A stretch of 64,000 nt of DNA from Psychrobacter immobilis (GTDB lineage Bacteria > Pseudomonadota > Gammaproteobacteria > Pseudomonadales > Moraxellaceae): the NCBI GenBank assembly GCA_904846265.1, contig CAJHAA010000006.1:62001-126000 (forward strand). The letters are read 5' to 3'. Numbering within the stretch: the first letter of the stretch is position 1; each line of letters begins with the position of its first letter. Below are positions 1-9,603 of the stretch, one piece after another. Both the position numbers and the translations under genes were made by a program. Under the pieces are notes generated by a model. That model ran no database searches. It saw only the letters and a program-made list of their open reading frames with translations, and was not told the origin of the DNA.

Positions 1-506
1 GAATCGTCATTATCAATTTTGTCCGCACCCAAATAACTGCTGTGAGCGAAGACGTGCTGTAAATGCTCATCAATGGTATTAACAAGTGGCACACCGCCGA
101 TTAAAAACCCAGTGTCGATACCCGCATAGTGCAATATCCAAGCGAGCATGGTCGTCGTCGTGGTTTTACCGTGAGTACCGGCAACGGCTATCACATGACG
201 CGATTGTAATACCTGCTCAGATAAAAACTGTGGTCCTGATGTATAGCGTAGACCTGTGTCCAGCATATATTCGATGACATCCATACCGCGCTTCATGGCA
301 TTACCAACGACGACTAAATCTGGTGCTGGTTGTAAATGCTCTACCAGATAGCCTTGCTCAATGGTCACGCCCGCGTTTTCCAGTTGGGTGGACATCGGCG
401 GATAAACGTTGGCATCTGAGCCCGTGACCGTATGTCCAAGCTCGCGCGCTAGCAATGCCAGTGAGCCCATAAAAGTACCACAAATACCAAGAATATGAAT
501 ATGCAT
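1..506 (-). CDS. mpl: UDP-N-acetylmuramate:L-Ala-gamma-D-Glu-meso-Dap ligase (Mpl), 5' part
   Basis: Mpl re-attaches the tripeptide recovered from old peptidoglycan to UDP-MurNAc in the cytoplasm. It is a Mur-ligase paralogue of MurC. Only the first 168 codons are present; the gene runs off the left edge. The translation begins MHIHILGICGTFMGSLALLA, the Mpl-type dinucleotide-like N-terminal fold. About residue 115 it has the Mur ligase P-loop AGTHGKTTTT. MurC is the alternative, but the ICGTFMG start and the VVGNAMKRG stretch favour Mpl. The start at 506 is the only ATG that keeps the full N-terminal domain. It is followed upstream by a gene-free region and the terminator of the next gene. 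Confidence 0.88.
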   Translation of the reverse strand, partial: MHIHILGICGTFMGSLALLARELGHTVTGSDANVYPPMSTQLENAGVTIEQGYLVEHLQPAPDLVVVGNAMKRGMDVIEYMLDTGLRYTSGPQFLSEQVLQSRHVIAVAGTHGKTTTTTMLAWILHYAGIDTGFLIGGVPLVNTIDEHLQHVFAHSSYLGADKIDNDD

Positions 507-932
507 AGACGTTCCGTACGAGCTTAAATTAAAAGAATAAAAATGGAGCATTATCCCAAAAGTTACCGATATTAACCGTGGTGTATTCTAGGATACGCTC
601 AACCTAATGATCATCAGTCTTGGCTATAATTAAAATATCATAAATGGTGACGGCGTTAACCGTGCTTCATGTACCAAACGTACTATTGACGCCCGCTTGC
701 CTTATCTCTACTTTATATTGCTTCGACTCTATATTCTGTCACAAAAACAGCATAGGATCGCCAAATAGCAGCGTCGAAAACAAGCACTTATTGTAAAGTA
801 AACACCGCATGATGACCAATAAAAAACGCCTAACAAGTAGGCGTTATTAAAAGGATAGTTTTGCTCATTGAGCATCACTATATTCAGAGCACTTAAAATT
901 TAGAGCCTCTAAATGTTTATGCCGCTATTTTA
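507..932. other. intergenic region, mpl upstream
   Basis: About 425 bases without a credible coding frame. It must hold the mpl promoter, but I could not pick a convincing -35/-10 pair. The only clear structure is the terminator of the NlpE-like gene at 819-845. Confidence 0.6.
819..845 (-). terminator. Rho-independent terminator of the NlpE-like gene
   Basis: Arms AACGCCTA (825-832) and TAGGCGTT (838-845) pair around a 5-base loop. On the minus strand the stem is followed by a run of T (the A-run at 819-826 on plus). It lies about 90 bases past the stop at 933. Confidence 0.75.
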
Positions 933-1604
933 TTATTTGCGCGACAGGGTATAGTCATTATTAGGTTTTTTATGTTCATCCATTAAAACAAGATGATTGT
1001 CTTGAATATGATACGCTTCAATGTTTTTGTCTTCATAGACAATCGTAATCATATCGTTGTCTTGACGATAAACACCAGGTTCAAACAGGGGTGCATTCGG
1101 CATTTCCGGATTGTTATCTATACTGGTTTTTAGCACTGAACCATCAGCGAACAAATTCAATGTAATATCAGTGCTATCACAAGATTTACAGGGTACCATG
1201 CCACCATAATCGCCCATTAACGTGGCTTGTAACGTGCCATTACGCGGCTCTGAGCGTGTCAGCGATTGATGGGGATGTGCACCGTTACTCGATTGGGCAG
1301 CCGCAATCAGCGATTGTCCTTCTGACACTTTATCTAGCTCACTACCCGCATTTAATAGATTGGTCTCTGGCAAGTTCTCTGCGCTAGCTTGTGCGCTGTT
1401 CTCTTCTACATGATCGATAGGGGCGACCTTAGTCGTCATACCTTTATCGCCGCTAGACGAGGTACTATCACAGCCGATGAGCAGCACACAGAGGGGCAGC
1501 GCTAGCAAACAACGACCACCGCATTTGAGGATAGTTAGCGTGTTAGAACAAGTAGGCGAAAAATATATCATGGTCACACCAAAAAACAGTTTTTTAATAG
1601 TCAT
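933..1604 (-). CDS. NlpE-like outer-membrane lipoprotein
   Basis: Probable envelope lipoprotein related to the N-terminal domain of NlpE, a sensor of copper and surface stress upstream of Cpx in enterobacteria. A hydrophobic stretch ends in the lipobox L-I-G-C (Cys45), followed by a Ser/Asp-rich linker to about residue 125. Then comes the compact NlpE domain: GDYGG, then Cys139-x-x-Cys142, then LNLFADGS. The lipobox sits deep for a signal peptide, so the true start may be the internal Met12 (1571); neither candidate has a good ribosome site. It is transcribed alone and has its own terminator. Whether it signals through a Cpx-like system here cannot be told from the sequence. Confidence 0.72.
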   Translation of the reverse strand: MTIKKLFFGVTMIYFSPTCSNTLTILKCGGRCLLALPLCVLLIGCDSTSSSGDKGMTTKVAPIDHVEENSAQASAENLPETNLLNAGSELDKVSEGQSLIAAAQSSNGAHPHQSLTRSEPRNGTLQATLMGDYGGMVPCKSCDSTDITLNLFADGSVLKTSIDNNPEMPNAPLFEPGVYRQDNDMITIVYEDKNIEAYHIQDNHLVLMDEHKKPNNDYTLSRK

Positions 1605-2059
1605 TCCAAATGATTATCGACACTATCGACAACTCAATACGTTGTCAAAAAGGAAAGATAATAGGAAGTATAAATGTTTAAATTAGAGTAGAAGACTACG
1701 AGACTACAAGTGCCATCTGAGGCTAGGCGGCGAGAAGAAGCTATCGGTAGCCTATCGCCAATCAGTCAACAGTGATGGATATTTAAAACGCTATTTTACC
1801 CATCAAAAGCAAATAAACTGTGTCAAGATATCAAAGGTTAAAGATATCTCTGTGGCCTTTTTGTTATGATAGGTTTAGCCATGAGCTAAGAATAATGGTA
1901 TAACGTTGATAGGTATGACGAACCAAAATTATTGGAGATATTTAATAGTGGCTCATGAACGAACAGACGTTTAGTAATAAATACGCCTGTTCGTTTGGAA
2001 AAATGGATCTAGCAAAAACAAAGGGTATAGCAAAAAGCAGCGTAGGGGCTAATTCGCTA
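1605..2059. other. intergenic region downstream of dsbB
   Basis: No coding frame supported. It contains an inverted repeat AGATATC (1826-1832) / GATATCT (1843-1849) and the strong hairpin at 1958-1995 listed separately. Confidence 0.55.
1958..1995. repeat. 13-bp inverted repeat downstream of dsbB
   Basis: Arms AACGAACAGACGT (1958-1970) and ACGCCTGTTCGTT (1983-1995) pair with a single mismatch around a 12-base loop. Neither strand has a T-run after the stem, so it is not a standard terminator. It may be a transcript-end stabilising hairpin of dsbB or a protein site. Confidence 0.55.
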
Positions 2060-2590
2060 TCAAGCAAGACGGTTAGGGGCAACAGGTCGTAAAATGCGCC
2101 ATAATATCAACCCGTGTACCACCAATAGCAGACTAAATAGAATCAAAGATTGTTCAGGAATACTCAGACCCATAAATGTCCACTCAACAGAGGCACATTC
2201 GCCAGAACCTGCAAAAACTTCTTTAAATACTTGCAAAATGGGTAACGTATCTAACCAATAATCCAGCCCTGGGCCACAAGAAGGTACTTGATCGGCAGGC
2301 AGATGCTGTAGCCAAACATGTCGTCCAGCCACGGCGGTCGCCCAACCGATACCTGCTAAGCTACCAAGCCATAATACCAGTCTAACTGCCTTAGATTTAG
2401 GGTTGAATAATGCCGCTATCAAAGCAAAACTGCCCATGATTATGAGGCCAATACGCTGAAAAATACACAGTGGGCAAGGCGAAAATCCCATATAGCGCTG
2501 TAAAAAAAACAGCGCAAAACTCATACCTATTACGGCTATTATCACTAAAAATATTTGCAAATTGCGGTAAGTGGTCAGCTTTAGCATCAT
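2060..2590 (-). CDS. dsbB: Disulfide bond formation protein DsbB
   Basis: Inner-membrane quinone reductase that reoxidises periplasmic DsbA. The 176-residue length and four predicted membrane helices fit the family. The catalytic CPLC motif is at Cys39-Cys42 after the first helix. A second periplasmic cysteine pair, Cys105 and Cys132, lies between helices 3 and 4, as in E. coli DsbB. The start codon is doubled (ATG ATG); either is possible. The gene lies downstream of gshA on the same strand with a 90-base gap. The pairing of disulfide formation with glutathione synthesis may be incidental. Confidence 0.93.
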   Translation of the reverse strand: MMLKLTTYRNLQIFLVIIAVIGMSFALFFLQRYMGFSPCPLCIFQRIGLIIMGSFALIAALFNPKSKAVRLVLWLGSLAGIGWATAVAGRHVWLQHLPADQVPSCGPGLDYWLDTLPILQVFKEVFAGSGECASVEWTFMGLSIPEQSLILFSLLLVVHGLILWRILRPVAPNRLA

Positions 2591-2680
2591 CGGGCAGTTA
2601 CTCTTATAAAGTAGTCATCTATACACGTTAAGTGGCGGTCAGAACTCAGAACTCAGCAATAAAAGCTCAGCAATCAAAAC

Positions 2681-4264
2681 TTAGCGATATTGCTGTAAAA
2701 ATTCCATAAAATCTTCAGTTTCGGCTTTTTCAATCTCAGCTTGCTGTAATATCGATTTTTCTGCCAACACTTCGTATTTGGCTTGGGTGTTCGGACTAAG
2801 CGTCTGCTGTAATAAAGACTCACGATGCTGCTGCGCCAAGGTAAAGCCAAGCTGCCATAAGCTGCCTAAACGCTGACTATCAGAGTTTACTTGTGCTGAA
2901 ATAGTCGATTCAGAATGTCCTGCTTTGCCTTGCATTAACGCGACTGCTGCACGGTAATCGTTGCCGCCATAATGCGCATCAAGTAGCGCGGCAAGTGGTT
3001 GCATACGTTCTAAATGCACCAGCATCCAGCTCTCAAGCAGTTGCTCTTCGCCGTTGTTTATAATGTGTAAGCCTTCGCGGCGACCTTCGTTTACCACGCG
3101 CTCAAGATTGATGGCTAAGGTCTCTTCTTCCTCAGGTAATAGATCAGGTGAGTCGCTCAGCAGACAGTACAGCGCCATGACCTCTAAGAAACAGGCGCTA
3201 GATAGACGAATACCGACATCGCTATAAGGATCCAGATCGATTGCACGGAACTCAACATAAGCGATACCGCGGCGCTCTAATGCTTCGGTCGGTGTCTCGC
3301 CGCTCATCGCGATTTGTTTGGGACGAATAGGGCTATAGTATTCATTTTCTATTTGTAAAATATGATTGTTGATTTGGATAGGATTGCCATCGGCATCATC
3401 TAAGCCAAGCTTGGCAAAGCTTTCGTGCGGAGTCTGAATCGCACGGCGCAGTCCATCGACATACTCTGGCAGATAGTTATAACGAATATCGAGCTGTTCT
3501 TGCACACTATTGGTATAACCGAGCTTGCCCATACGTAGGCTGGTGGCAGCAGGCTTATAATAAGTTGAGTCGTTCAGCAGCTCTAAATCATGCTCACGAC
3601 CAGCTAAGAAACAAGGACAAACGCTAGGGCTAGCACCCAGTAAATACAATACCAAACTGGTCAGCCGCTTAAAGTTACGGATAAGCCCTAAGTACTTTTC
3701 ATTTTTAAATTCTGTCAGCGTTTGCGCTTGTGCAGCAGGCATTTCAGCTTGCCAAACTTCAAATAACCCGTCGCCAAAAGACAAGTTATAATGCAAACCT
3801 GCAATCGTTTGCATGCGGCGACCATAGCGGATACCAAGCCCGCTACGGTATAGCGTCTTGAGCTTACCCGTATTAGAGCTGCCATAATCAGCCAGTGGGA
3901 TGTCTTCGTCATTCGATGACAGCATACAAGGCATAGACAGCGGCCACATCAGTTCACCTTCAGGCATGGCTTGATAGACCAGTACGTGCAACTGACGCAG
4001 CATGTTTAGCGTCTCTTTTGGTGAGGTTTTGGGGTCAGTAATTAGCTCAAGTAGGCTTTCTGAATAATCAGTTGTGATAAACGGATGGGTGAGCTTTGAG
4101 CCAAGTTTGGCTGGATGCGGTGTCTGAGCCAAGTAGCCATCGGGTCTTACGCGCAGCCCTTCTTTTTCGATACCGCGGAGCATGCCCGTTAAATGCTTGC
4201 TATCAAACCAATTAGGAATGTCAAAATTCACAAAGCTACTCGCAAAATTACTCATAATAGTCAT
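2681..4264 (-). CDS. gshA: Glutamate-cysteine ligase
   Basis: Catalyses the ATP-dependent first step of glutathione synthesis in the cytosol. The 527-residue protein matches the gammaproteobacterial GshA length (about 518). Recognisable blocks are GIEKEGLRV near residue 31, TDYSESLLELIT near residue 65, LGYTNSVQ, and the EYYSPIRPK and RGIAYVEFRAIDLDPY stretches that line the active site. The start at 4264 was kept although Met4 (4255) is equally plausible; neither has a strong Shine-Dalgarno. dsbB follows on the same strand. Confidence 0.95.
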   Translation of the reverse strand: MTIMSNFASSFVNFDIPNWFDSKHLTGMLRGIEKEGLRVRPDGYLAQTPHPAKLGSKLTHPFITTDYSESLLELITDPKTSPKETLNMLRQLHVLVYQAMPEGELMWPLSMPCMLSSNDEDIPLADYGSSNTGKLKTLYRSGLGIRYGRRMQTIAGLHYNLSFGDGLFEVWQAEMPAAQAQTLTEFKNEKYLGLIRNFKRLTSLVLYLLGASPSVCPCFLAGREHDLELLNDSTYYKPAATSLRMGKLGYTNSVQEQLDIRYNYLPEYVDGLRRAIQTPHESFAKLGLDDADGNPIQINNHILQIENEYYSPIRPKQIAMSGETPTEALERRGIAYVEFRAIDLDPYSDVGIRLSSACFLEVMALYCLLSDSPDLLPEEEETLAINLERVVNEGRREGLHIINNGEEQLLESWMLVHLERMQPLAALLDAHYGGNDYRAAVALMQGKAGHSESTISAQVNSDSQRLGSLWQLGFTLAQQHRESLLQQTLSPNTQAKYEVLAEKSILQQAEIEKAETEDFMEFLQQYR

Positions 4265-4604
4265 CTATTGTTATTTATTATGGCGGCTCAAAACACGACT
4301 GGCGTTTGACCATAATGAAGGTAAATATTGGATTAAGAATGCCGTCAGTTTAGCTCAAAGCTGCCCTGAAAACCACGGACAATTACAAATACGATAAGCT
4401 TTACAGGCGCTCATTCCTCTTGATTTTAATAGGTATTTCAATAAAAAATTTTATGCACAGCGCATTACTGTTTTCTAAAAAACGCATAAAACAAGAAGCA
4501 TCTACCTACGAGATAGATGCTTCAAAAGTACGACGTTAAGCTGTTTATGATAGCGTTGACTAACGAGGGAGGTATCTTGATCAAAAGTCATGCGTCTTGC
4601 CAAC
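4265..4604. other. intergenic region between erpA and gshA
   Basis: Holds the erpA terminator hairpin and the presumed gshA promoter on the minus strand. I see no gene. A short plus-strand frame crossing 4182-4397 overlaps the gshA start and looks random. Confidence 0.55.
4485..4523 (-). terminator. Terminator downstream of erpA
   Basis: Arms GAAGCATCTA (4495-4504) and TAGATGCTTC (4514-4523) form a perfect 10-bp stem. On the minus strand it is followed by a short, imperfect T-rich tail. Confidence 0.6.
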
Positions 4605-4985
4605 TTAAATAGAGAAGGATGAGCCACAGCCACACGTGGTGGTGGCATTTGGATTGGTGACGATAAAGCGTGCGCCTTCTAATCCCTCAGTATAGTCAAC
4701 GGTAGAGCCTTGTAAATACTGATAGCTTAGTGAATCGACGACCAAGGTTACATCGTCATTATCAAAATTGGCATCGTCTTCATTCAGCTCATTGGCGAAG
4801 TTAAAGCCGTAAGAAAAACCTGAGCAGCCGCCGCCCGTCACATAGACACGCAACATCAGAGCGCTGTCGCCTTCTTCTTCACGTAGACGTCGCACCTTTT
4901 GTGCAGCGCTATCGGTTAAGCTTAAAACAGTTGGGTCTACTGGCTGGCTGGCGCTTGGATTAAATTGGTTGGCTGATTCGTTCAT
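4605..4985 (-). CDS. erpA: Iron-sulfur cluster insertion protein ErpA
   Basis: A-type carrier that delivers Fe-S clusters to apoproteins, including isoprenoid-synthesis enzymes. The 126-residue protein has the three conserved cysteines of the family: Cys54 in GGGCSGF and the C-terminal Cys118-Gly-Cys120. The longer frame starts at 5078, but GAGGTAG sits directly in front of the ATG at 4985 and homologues start here, so I use the shorter form. The extended Asp/Glu segment (residues 68-78) is typical of ErpA rather than IscA. Expressed alone, divergent from yheS. Confidence 0.92.
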   Translation of the reverse strand: MNESANQFNPSASQPVDPTVLSLTDSAAQKVRRLREEEGDSALMLRVYVTGGGCSGFSYGFNFANELNEDDANFDNDDVTLVVDSLSYQYLQGSTVDYTEGLEGARFIVTNPNATTTCGCGSSFSI

Positions 4986-5452
4986 ATCTACCTCAGTTGC
5001 TAGGATCAAATGCGGTCGTCCAGTTAGGGTTTGCAATGAAATAGTTGCAAATAAAGATACGCACGGCGTTTGATTCAATTGGGTGCTGTTATTATGGCGC
5101 TGCTATTGGTATGACTAATGGCGCATTATAAATATGATATCTGTGTCATTACAACGATTTGGTTGATAACGGGCACTTATCTCATCGCAGTATATCATAA
5201 TGGGGGTATTGATTCGTTTGTCAAGAGTGACGCTACTGGCTGAAGGTGGCTGATTGATACTAGCGGTTATTATCCCCATAAACTCATGCTAAGAGAAAGA
5301 CTTTTTGTGCGAATAAACACTTGGTTTTGAAATAGTTATTTAATCGTTTGCCTATGGGGCAAGCGTTTGAAATAATAGCCGCCAGTTAACATGCCAGATG
5401 TGTGTTTTTTATTGCCTTATATTTTATATTACTGTTGAGTTGAAGAGATTAT
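4986..5452. other. divergent promoter region erpA / yheS
   Basis: About 470 bases that must contain both promoters. No convincing consensus promoter, operator or small gene was found. Confidence 0.5.
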
Positions 5453-7474
5453 ATGATCGAATTTAAAGACGTTGGTGTTCGCCGTGATGGTCGAGAGTTG
5501 TTTGCAGGGGCAAGCTTCCAGCTACATCCGGGTCACAAAGTTGGCTTGACGGGCAACAACGGCACCGGCAAATCTACCTTATTTGCCTTATTGTTGACGC
5601 GAATGGGCAGAGGAGATACCGAGGTCACGCTTGATAGAGGTGAAGTCAGTATTCCCGATAGCTGGCATGTGGCACACATGGCTCAGGAAGTCGGCGCTAC
5701 GACGCAGTCTGCGATTGATTATGTATTGAGCGGTGATGAGCAGTGGTATGAGATTAATGCTTCTTTGAATGATTTGAGTAGCGTCAGTGATGAGCAGATC
5801 GGGGTGTTGCATCAGCAGTTTGATGAAATTGATGGCTATCGTACGCCGACTAAAGCGGCCCAAATTATGGCAGGTCTTGGTTTTAATACCAGCCAGCATG
5901 AATTACCCGTAGAAGGATTTTCGGGTGGTTGGCGCATGCGTTTGAATCTCGCCAAAACCTTGATGAGCCGTGCAGACTTAATGTTACTCGATGAGCCGAC
6001 CAACCATTTGGATTTGGATGCGATTTTGTGGCTTGAGACTTGGATCAATGCCTATACTGGTCTGGTTATCGTCATCTCGCATGACCAAGCTTTTTTGGAT
6101 GCCACGGTTGGTCATATCCTACATGTCGAACAACAAAAAATCACCCTTTATACTGGTAATTATCAGCAGTTTATTCGCACGCGTCACGAACGTATGGCGC
6201 AGCAGCAGCAAGCCTTTGAGAAGCAAGAAGCGACCAAAGCACATTTGGATGACTTTATTCGTCGTTTCCGTGCCAAAGCCAGTAAGGCTAAGCAAGCACA
6301 AAGCCGTATCAAGCAGCTTGAGCGCATGGCTGAGCTGTCACCGATGATGGCGGACAACCCGTTCTCTTTCCGCTTTTATGAGCCAGCAAATATGAGCTCA
6401 CCACTGATTGAGCTGACCAAAGCGGCTATTGGCTATAGCGATACGCCACTTCTATATAATGCCAATGTGCAAGTAACGCCGGATACGCGTCTTGGCTTGC
6501 TGGGTATGAATGGCGCAGGTAAGTCGACACTGATTAAAGCACTGGTCGGCGAGCTTGGCGTATTAACAGGGACGTATCGTGTGTCGGATACCCTAAAATT
6601 AGGCTACTTTAACCAGCATCAAATGGATATCTTGGATGCCAAGGCAACACCGATAGAGATGTTGCGTCGTCTAGCCGGTAAAACCTCTGATGCGATGTTA
6701 CGCTCGTTTTTAGGCAGTTTTGACTTCCGTGGTGAGCGTATCGATACGCCGAGTGAGCTATTCTCTGGTGGCGAGCGTGCGCGTTTGACGCTGGCATTGA
6801 TTGTTTGGCAACGTCCGAACGTTCTGGTACTCGATGAGCCAACCAACCATTTGGACTTACAAATGCGCCAAGCGCTGACCATCGCCTTGCAAGGATTTGA
6901 GGGAGCAGTGGTACTGGTTTCGCATGATCGTGAGTTGATTGCCAACGTCTGTGATGAGCTGTTTTTGGTACATGATGGTCAAATCGAGGAGTTCGATGGT
7001 GACATCAGCGACTACGGTAAGTGGTTGGCAGAGAAGCGTAAGCAAGAGAACTCGCAAGATAAAAGTACCAGTAAGAAGAAAAGTAAAAAAGAGAGTAAGA
7101 AATTCGTTTCACGTGAAACAGATAATGGTCAAGTGAATAATAAAGCACCTGATCATTCATCAGAAAGTAAAGCGATGACGCCTACGCTTAGTAAAGATGC
7201 GCAGCGCAAATTGGCGGCTGAACAACGCAAACTCACCGCGCCTATTCGCCGTGAGATAGAAGAGATAGAAAAGGCATTGGCTAAAATTGATGGACAGCTC
7301 GTGACGCTTGAAGAAAAACTGGCTGATACGGATTTATACGAAGAAGGTCGCAAGTCTGATTTGCTTTTATTACTTAATGAGCAAACGGCATTGCAGCAGC
7401 AGCACAGTGACAATGAAGAAAAACTATTGCTTTTGATGACGACATTAGAAGAAATGGAAGCGGGTTTTGAGTAG
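5453..7474 (+). CDS. yheS: ABC-F family ATPase YheS
   Basis: Soluble tandem ABC ATPase of the ABC-F group, which acts on the ribosome (E-site factors such as EttA, Uup, YheS) and has no membrane domain. First Walker A GNNGTGKST near residue 35, signature FSGGWRMRLNLA, Walker B LMLLDEPTNHLDLD. Second Walker A GMNGAGKST near residue 353, signature FSGGERARLTLA, Walker B LVLDEPTNHLDL. The linker between the two halves is Gln/Lys-rich. The C-terminus has a Lys/Ser-rich tether (about residues 530-580) and a coiled coil. At 673 residues it fits YheS. Uup is the main alternative. The stop is followed by a bidirectional terminator. Confidence 0.9.
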   Translation: MIEFKDVGVRRDGRELFAGASFQLHPGHKVGLTGNNGTGKSTLFALLLTRMGRGDTEVTLDRGEVSIPDSWHVAHMAQEVGATTQSAIDYVLSGDEQWYEINASLNDLSSVSDEQIGVLHQQFDEIDGYRTPTKAAQIMAGLGFNTSQHELPVEGFSGGWRMRLNLAKTLMSRADLMLLDEPTNHLDLDAILWLETWINAYTGLVIVISHDQAFLDATVGHILHVEQQKITLYTGNYQQFIRTRHERMAQQQQAFEKQEATKAHLDDFIRRFRAKASKAKQAQSRIKQLERMAELSPMMADNPFSFRFYEPANMSSPLIELTKAAIGYSDTPLLYNANVQVTPDTRLGLLGMNGAGKSTLIKALVGELGVLTGTYRVSDTLKLGYFNQHQMDILDAKATPIEMLRRLAGKTSDAMLRSFLGSFDFRGERIDTPSELFSGGERARLTLALIVWQRPNVLVLDEPTNHLDLQMRQALTIALQGFEGAVVLVSHDRELIANVCDELFLVHDGQIEEFDGDISDYGKWLAEKRKQENSQDKSTSKKKSKKESKKFVSRETDNGQVNNKAPDHSSESKAMTPTLSKDAQRKLAAEQRKLTAPIRREIEEIEKALAKIDGQLVTLEEKLADTDLYEEGRKSDLLLLLNEQTALQQQHSDNEEKLLLLMTTLEEMEAGFE

Positions 7475-7554
7475 AGAGCTGTTCGCTATAGTAAATAGTA
7501 AATAACAGGTTTTGATTGTTTTTTAAGCTATTTTTACTTGATAAAGACAGTCAC

Positions 7555-7586
7555 AAAAAAGGGAGAGCGCTGGCTCTCCCTTTTTT
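7555..7586. terminator. Bidirectional terminator between yheS and rlpA-like gene
   Basis: GGGAGAGC (7561-7568) and GCTCTCCC (7573-7580) with a 4-base loop, flanked by A-run and T-run. Serves both convergent genes. Confidence 0.88.
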
Positions 7587-7592
7587 ATTACG

Positions 7593-7955
7593 TTATTCCT
7601 TACGGTATTTACCATCACCATAAGACAGTATTTCCATTGTGGTCGTACATAACTGACAGTTTATTTGACCAGCGGCGGCTTTCGATAAATCCAAAATACG
7701 ACCCCGAATGAAAGGGCCTCTATCGGTGATTTTTACGATTACACTCTGCTTTGTCTTCTTGTTGGTCACTTGTACCTTCGTACCAAACGGCAACGTGCGA
7801 TGCGCAGCGGTCAAAGAGTTCATGTTGAAGATACTACCACTAGCAGTGCGTTTACCGTGGAACTGACTACCGTAATAACTGGTGTTTCCAGCAAAAACGG
7901 TGGTACTCAGCAATAGTGATAATGTGATAACCAAAGACTTGATTAAATAAGACAT
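7593..7955 (-). CDS. RlpA-like double-psi beta-barrel secreted protein
   Basis: Short secreted protein of the RlpA family (septal or peptidoglycan-associated lytic transglycosylase type). Residues 1-22 are a signal peptide ending VFA. The rest is almost entirely the double-psi beta-barrel: SYYG..FHGKRTASG, LTAAHRTLPFGT, then ITDRGPFIRGRILDLS. It has no lipobox and no SPOR domain, so it is not full-length RlpA, and the 120-residue form resembles the many small RlpA-like barrels. Whether it retains glycan-cleaving activity is not clear. Monocistronic, ending at a shared terminator with yheS. Confidence 0.8.
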   Translation of the reverse strand: MSYLIKSLVITLSLLLSTTVFAGNTSYYGSQFHGKRTASGSIFNMNSLTAAHRTLPFGTKVQVTNKKTKQSVIVKITDRGPFIRGRILDLSKAAAGQINCQLCTTTMEILSYGDGKYRKE

Positions 7956-8527
7956 TTAATACCTTTAAGCAATTTATAAAATAGACAGATACACTTGCCT
8001 ATGTTATTCATACTCCCTATGAGTATAAATAATATATTCATTTTACAATACATACTTTGTCATATTCTTACGGTTCTGTAAAAGAACTACCAAGGTCAAA
8101 ACGCTCATTTAGGCACGCTAGATAGTGAATACCAGTGATCTGTATGTAATTGTTTTAAATAATGATTTACATTATTAATGGTATTTTTGGCTTGACTCTC
8201 TATTTTTTCATTAGGGCGAGTGTTAAATTGATATGACGTCTGTGGTTATCAAAGAATAGTAATGTCAGAATCATAGAGAAATATGCCAATGCAGTGACAA
8301 AGGCGAATCATAATGTATTAAGTGCTTCAAACAACCTAAACACTGCTGTTGTTCGGCACTATTACTGGTAATATTTGTATAACGGTATTGAATTTTTATA
8401 TTACTATCATTATTAGATAGACTATCGTTACCACCTGTTATGTCGCAGTTGAATAAATTTCCGTACCATATCGTTTAAAATGGGCATACCAGTATCATTA
8501 ACATGCTTTTATGTTGAGGACAAAAAC
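7956..8527. other. divergent region rlpA-like / cbpA
   Basis: About 570 A+T-rich bases with no supported gene. It should hold both promoters. I did not find a clear sigma-32 type site for the chaperone gene. Confidence 0.5.
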
Positions 8528-9511
8528 ATGGCAGAGAAAAATTACTATGACATTTTAAGGGTCAAAAAAGACGCGTCAGCTGCAGATATTAAAAAAAGAT
8601 ACCGTAAGCTTGTCCGTCAATATCACCCTGATGTGAGCGATGATCCAGATGCAGACAATAAGATTGCTGAGATTAATAATGCTTACGAAACCATTAGAGA
8701 TAAAGAAAAGCGTGCCGAATACGACGCCATGCTAGACAATCCCTTTGCTGGTCAAAGTGGTGGTTTTGGTGGTCAATCTGCAAGTGGCGGACAAGGCGGC
8801 TATCGCTGGGAAGATATCAAAGATCAGTTTGGTGAAGGCGAAGCTTATGGCGATGGTGGCTTCCGCTTCGATGACATCTTTTCGGCATTTGGTCGCGGTG
8901 CACATGGTTCAGCTGGTGGACAATCGCAGCGTGGTGGTTTTGGCTCGCAAGATAGCAAAGGTCAAGATCAACATGCAGAGATTACGGTTGATTTGGCGTC
9001 CGTTTATAATGGCGACGACTACAGCATTAAGTTGAATGTCCCTATTCGTCAACCGAATGGCAGTGTCGAGTATGACAACAAAACGCTGAAAATTAAAATC
9101 CCTAAAGGCATCACTGATGGCAAGCAAATTCGCCTAGCAGGGCAAGGTGCCGCTGGTATTGGTGGCGGTAAAAACGGCGATTTATTTTTAAAAGTAAAAA
9201 TCCGTCACGCAGACAATATCCGTATCGAAGGCGCTGATGTTTATCAAACCGTCAATATAGCGCCATGGGAAGCGGCGTTGGGTGAAAAAATCAACGTCAG
9301 TACGCCAGCTGGTACGCTTGCTGTGACTGTGCCTAAGAACAGCAAGTCTGGTAGCAATTTACGCCTAAAAGGTAAAGGTATCCCTGCTAAGCAAGCGGGT
9401 GATTTGTATTTAACCTTAAACATCGTGAACCCTGATATCAGCACTGAGGCCGCGACCCAAGCTTATGAGCAACTAAAACAAGCCTTTGCCGATATCAATA
9501 TTAGTCGTTAA
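8528..9511 (+). CDS. cbpA: Curved-DNA-binding protein / DnaJ-like co-chaperone CbpA
   Basis: J-domain co-chaperone of DnaK and nucleoid-associated protein. The J domain (about residues 1-70) contains the HPD triad in YHPDVSDD. A Gly/Phe/Ser-rich stretch follows (about 75-145), then two C-terminal peptide-binding barrels. The four DnaJ zinc-finger CxxCxGxG repeats are missing, which separates CbpA from DnaJ. The start at 8528 is preceded by TGAGGA at good spacing; the upstream in-frame start at 8480 has none and adds a hydrophobic, non-family tail. cbpM follows 92 bases downstream. Confidence 0.93.
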   Translation: MAEKNYYDILRVKKDASAADIKKRYRKLVRQYHPDVSDDPDADNKIAEINNAYETIRDKEKRAEYDAMLDNPFAGQSGGFGGQSASGGQGGYRWEDIKDQFGEGEAYGDGGFRFDDIFSAFGRGAHGSAGGQSQRGGFGSQDSKGQDQHAEITVDLASVYNGDDYSIKLNVPIRQPNGSVEYDNKTLKIKIPKGITDGKQIRLAGQGAAGIGGGKNGDLFLKVKIRHADNIRIEGADVYQTVNIAPWEAALGEKINVSTPAGTLAVTVPKNSKSGSNLRLKGKGIPAKQAGDLYLTLNIVNPDISTEAATQAYEQLKQAFADINISR

Positions 9512-9603
9512 TGGCCGCCAAAAATTACTCACATTGAAACACTGTAATAGAGATTAAGACCATACGATAACGATGAAATAAAGAGCAAACGAGGATAATA
9601 GCT

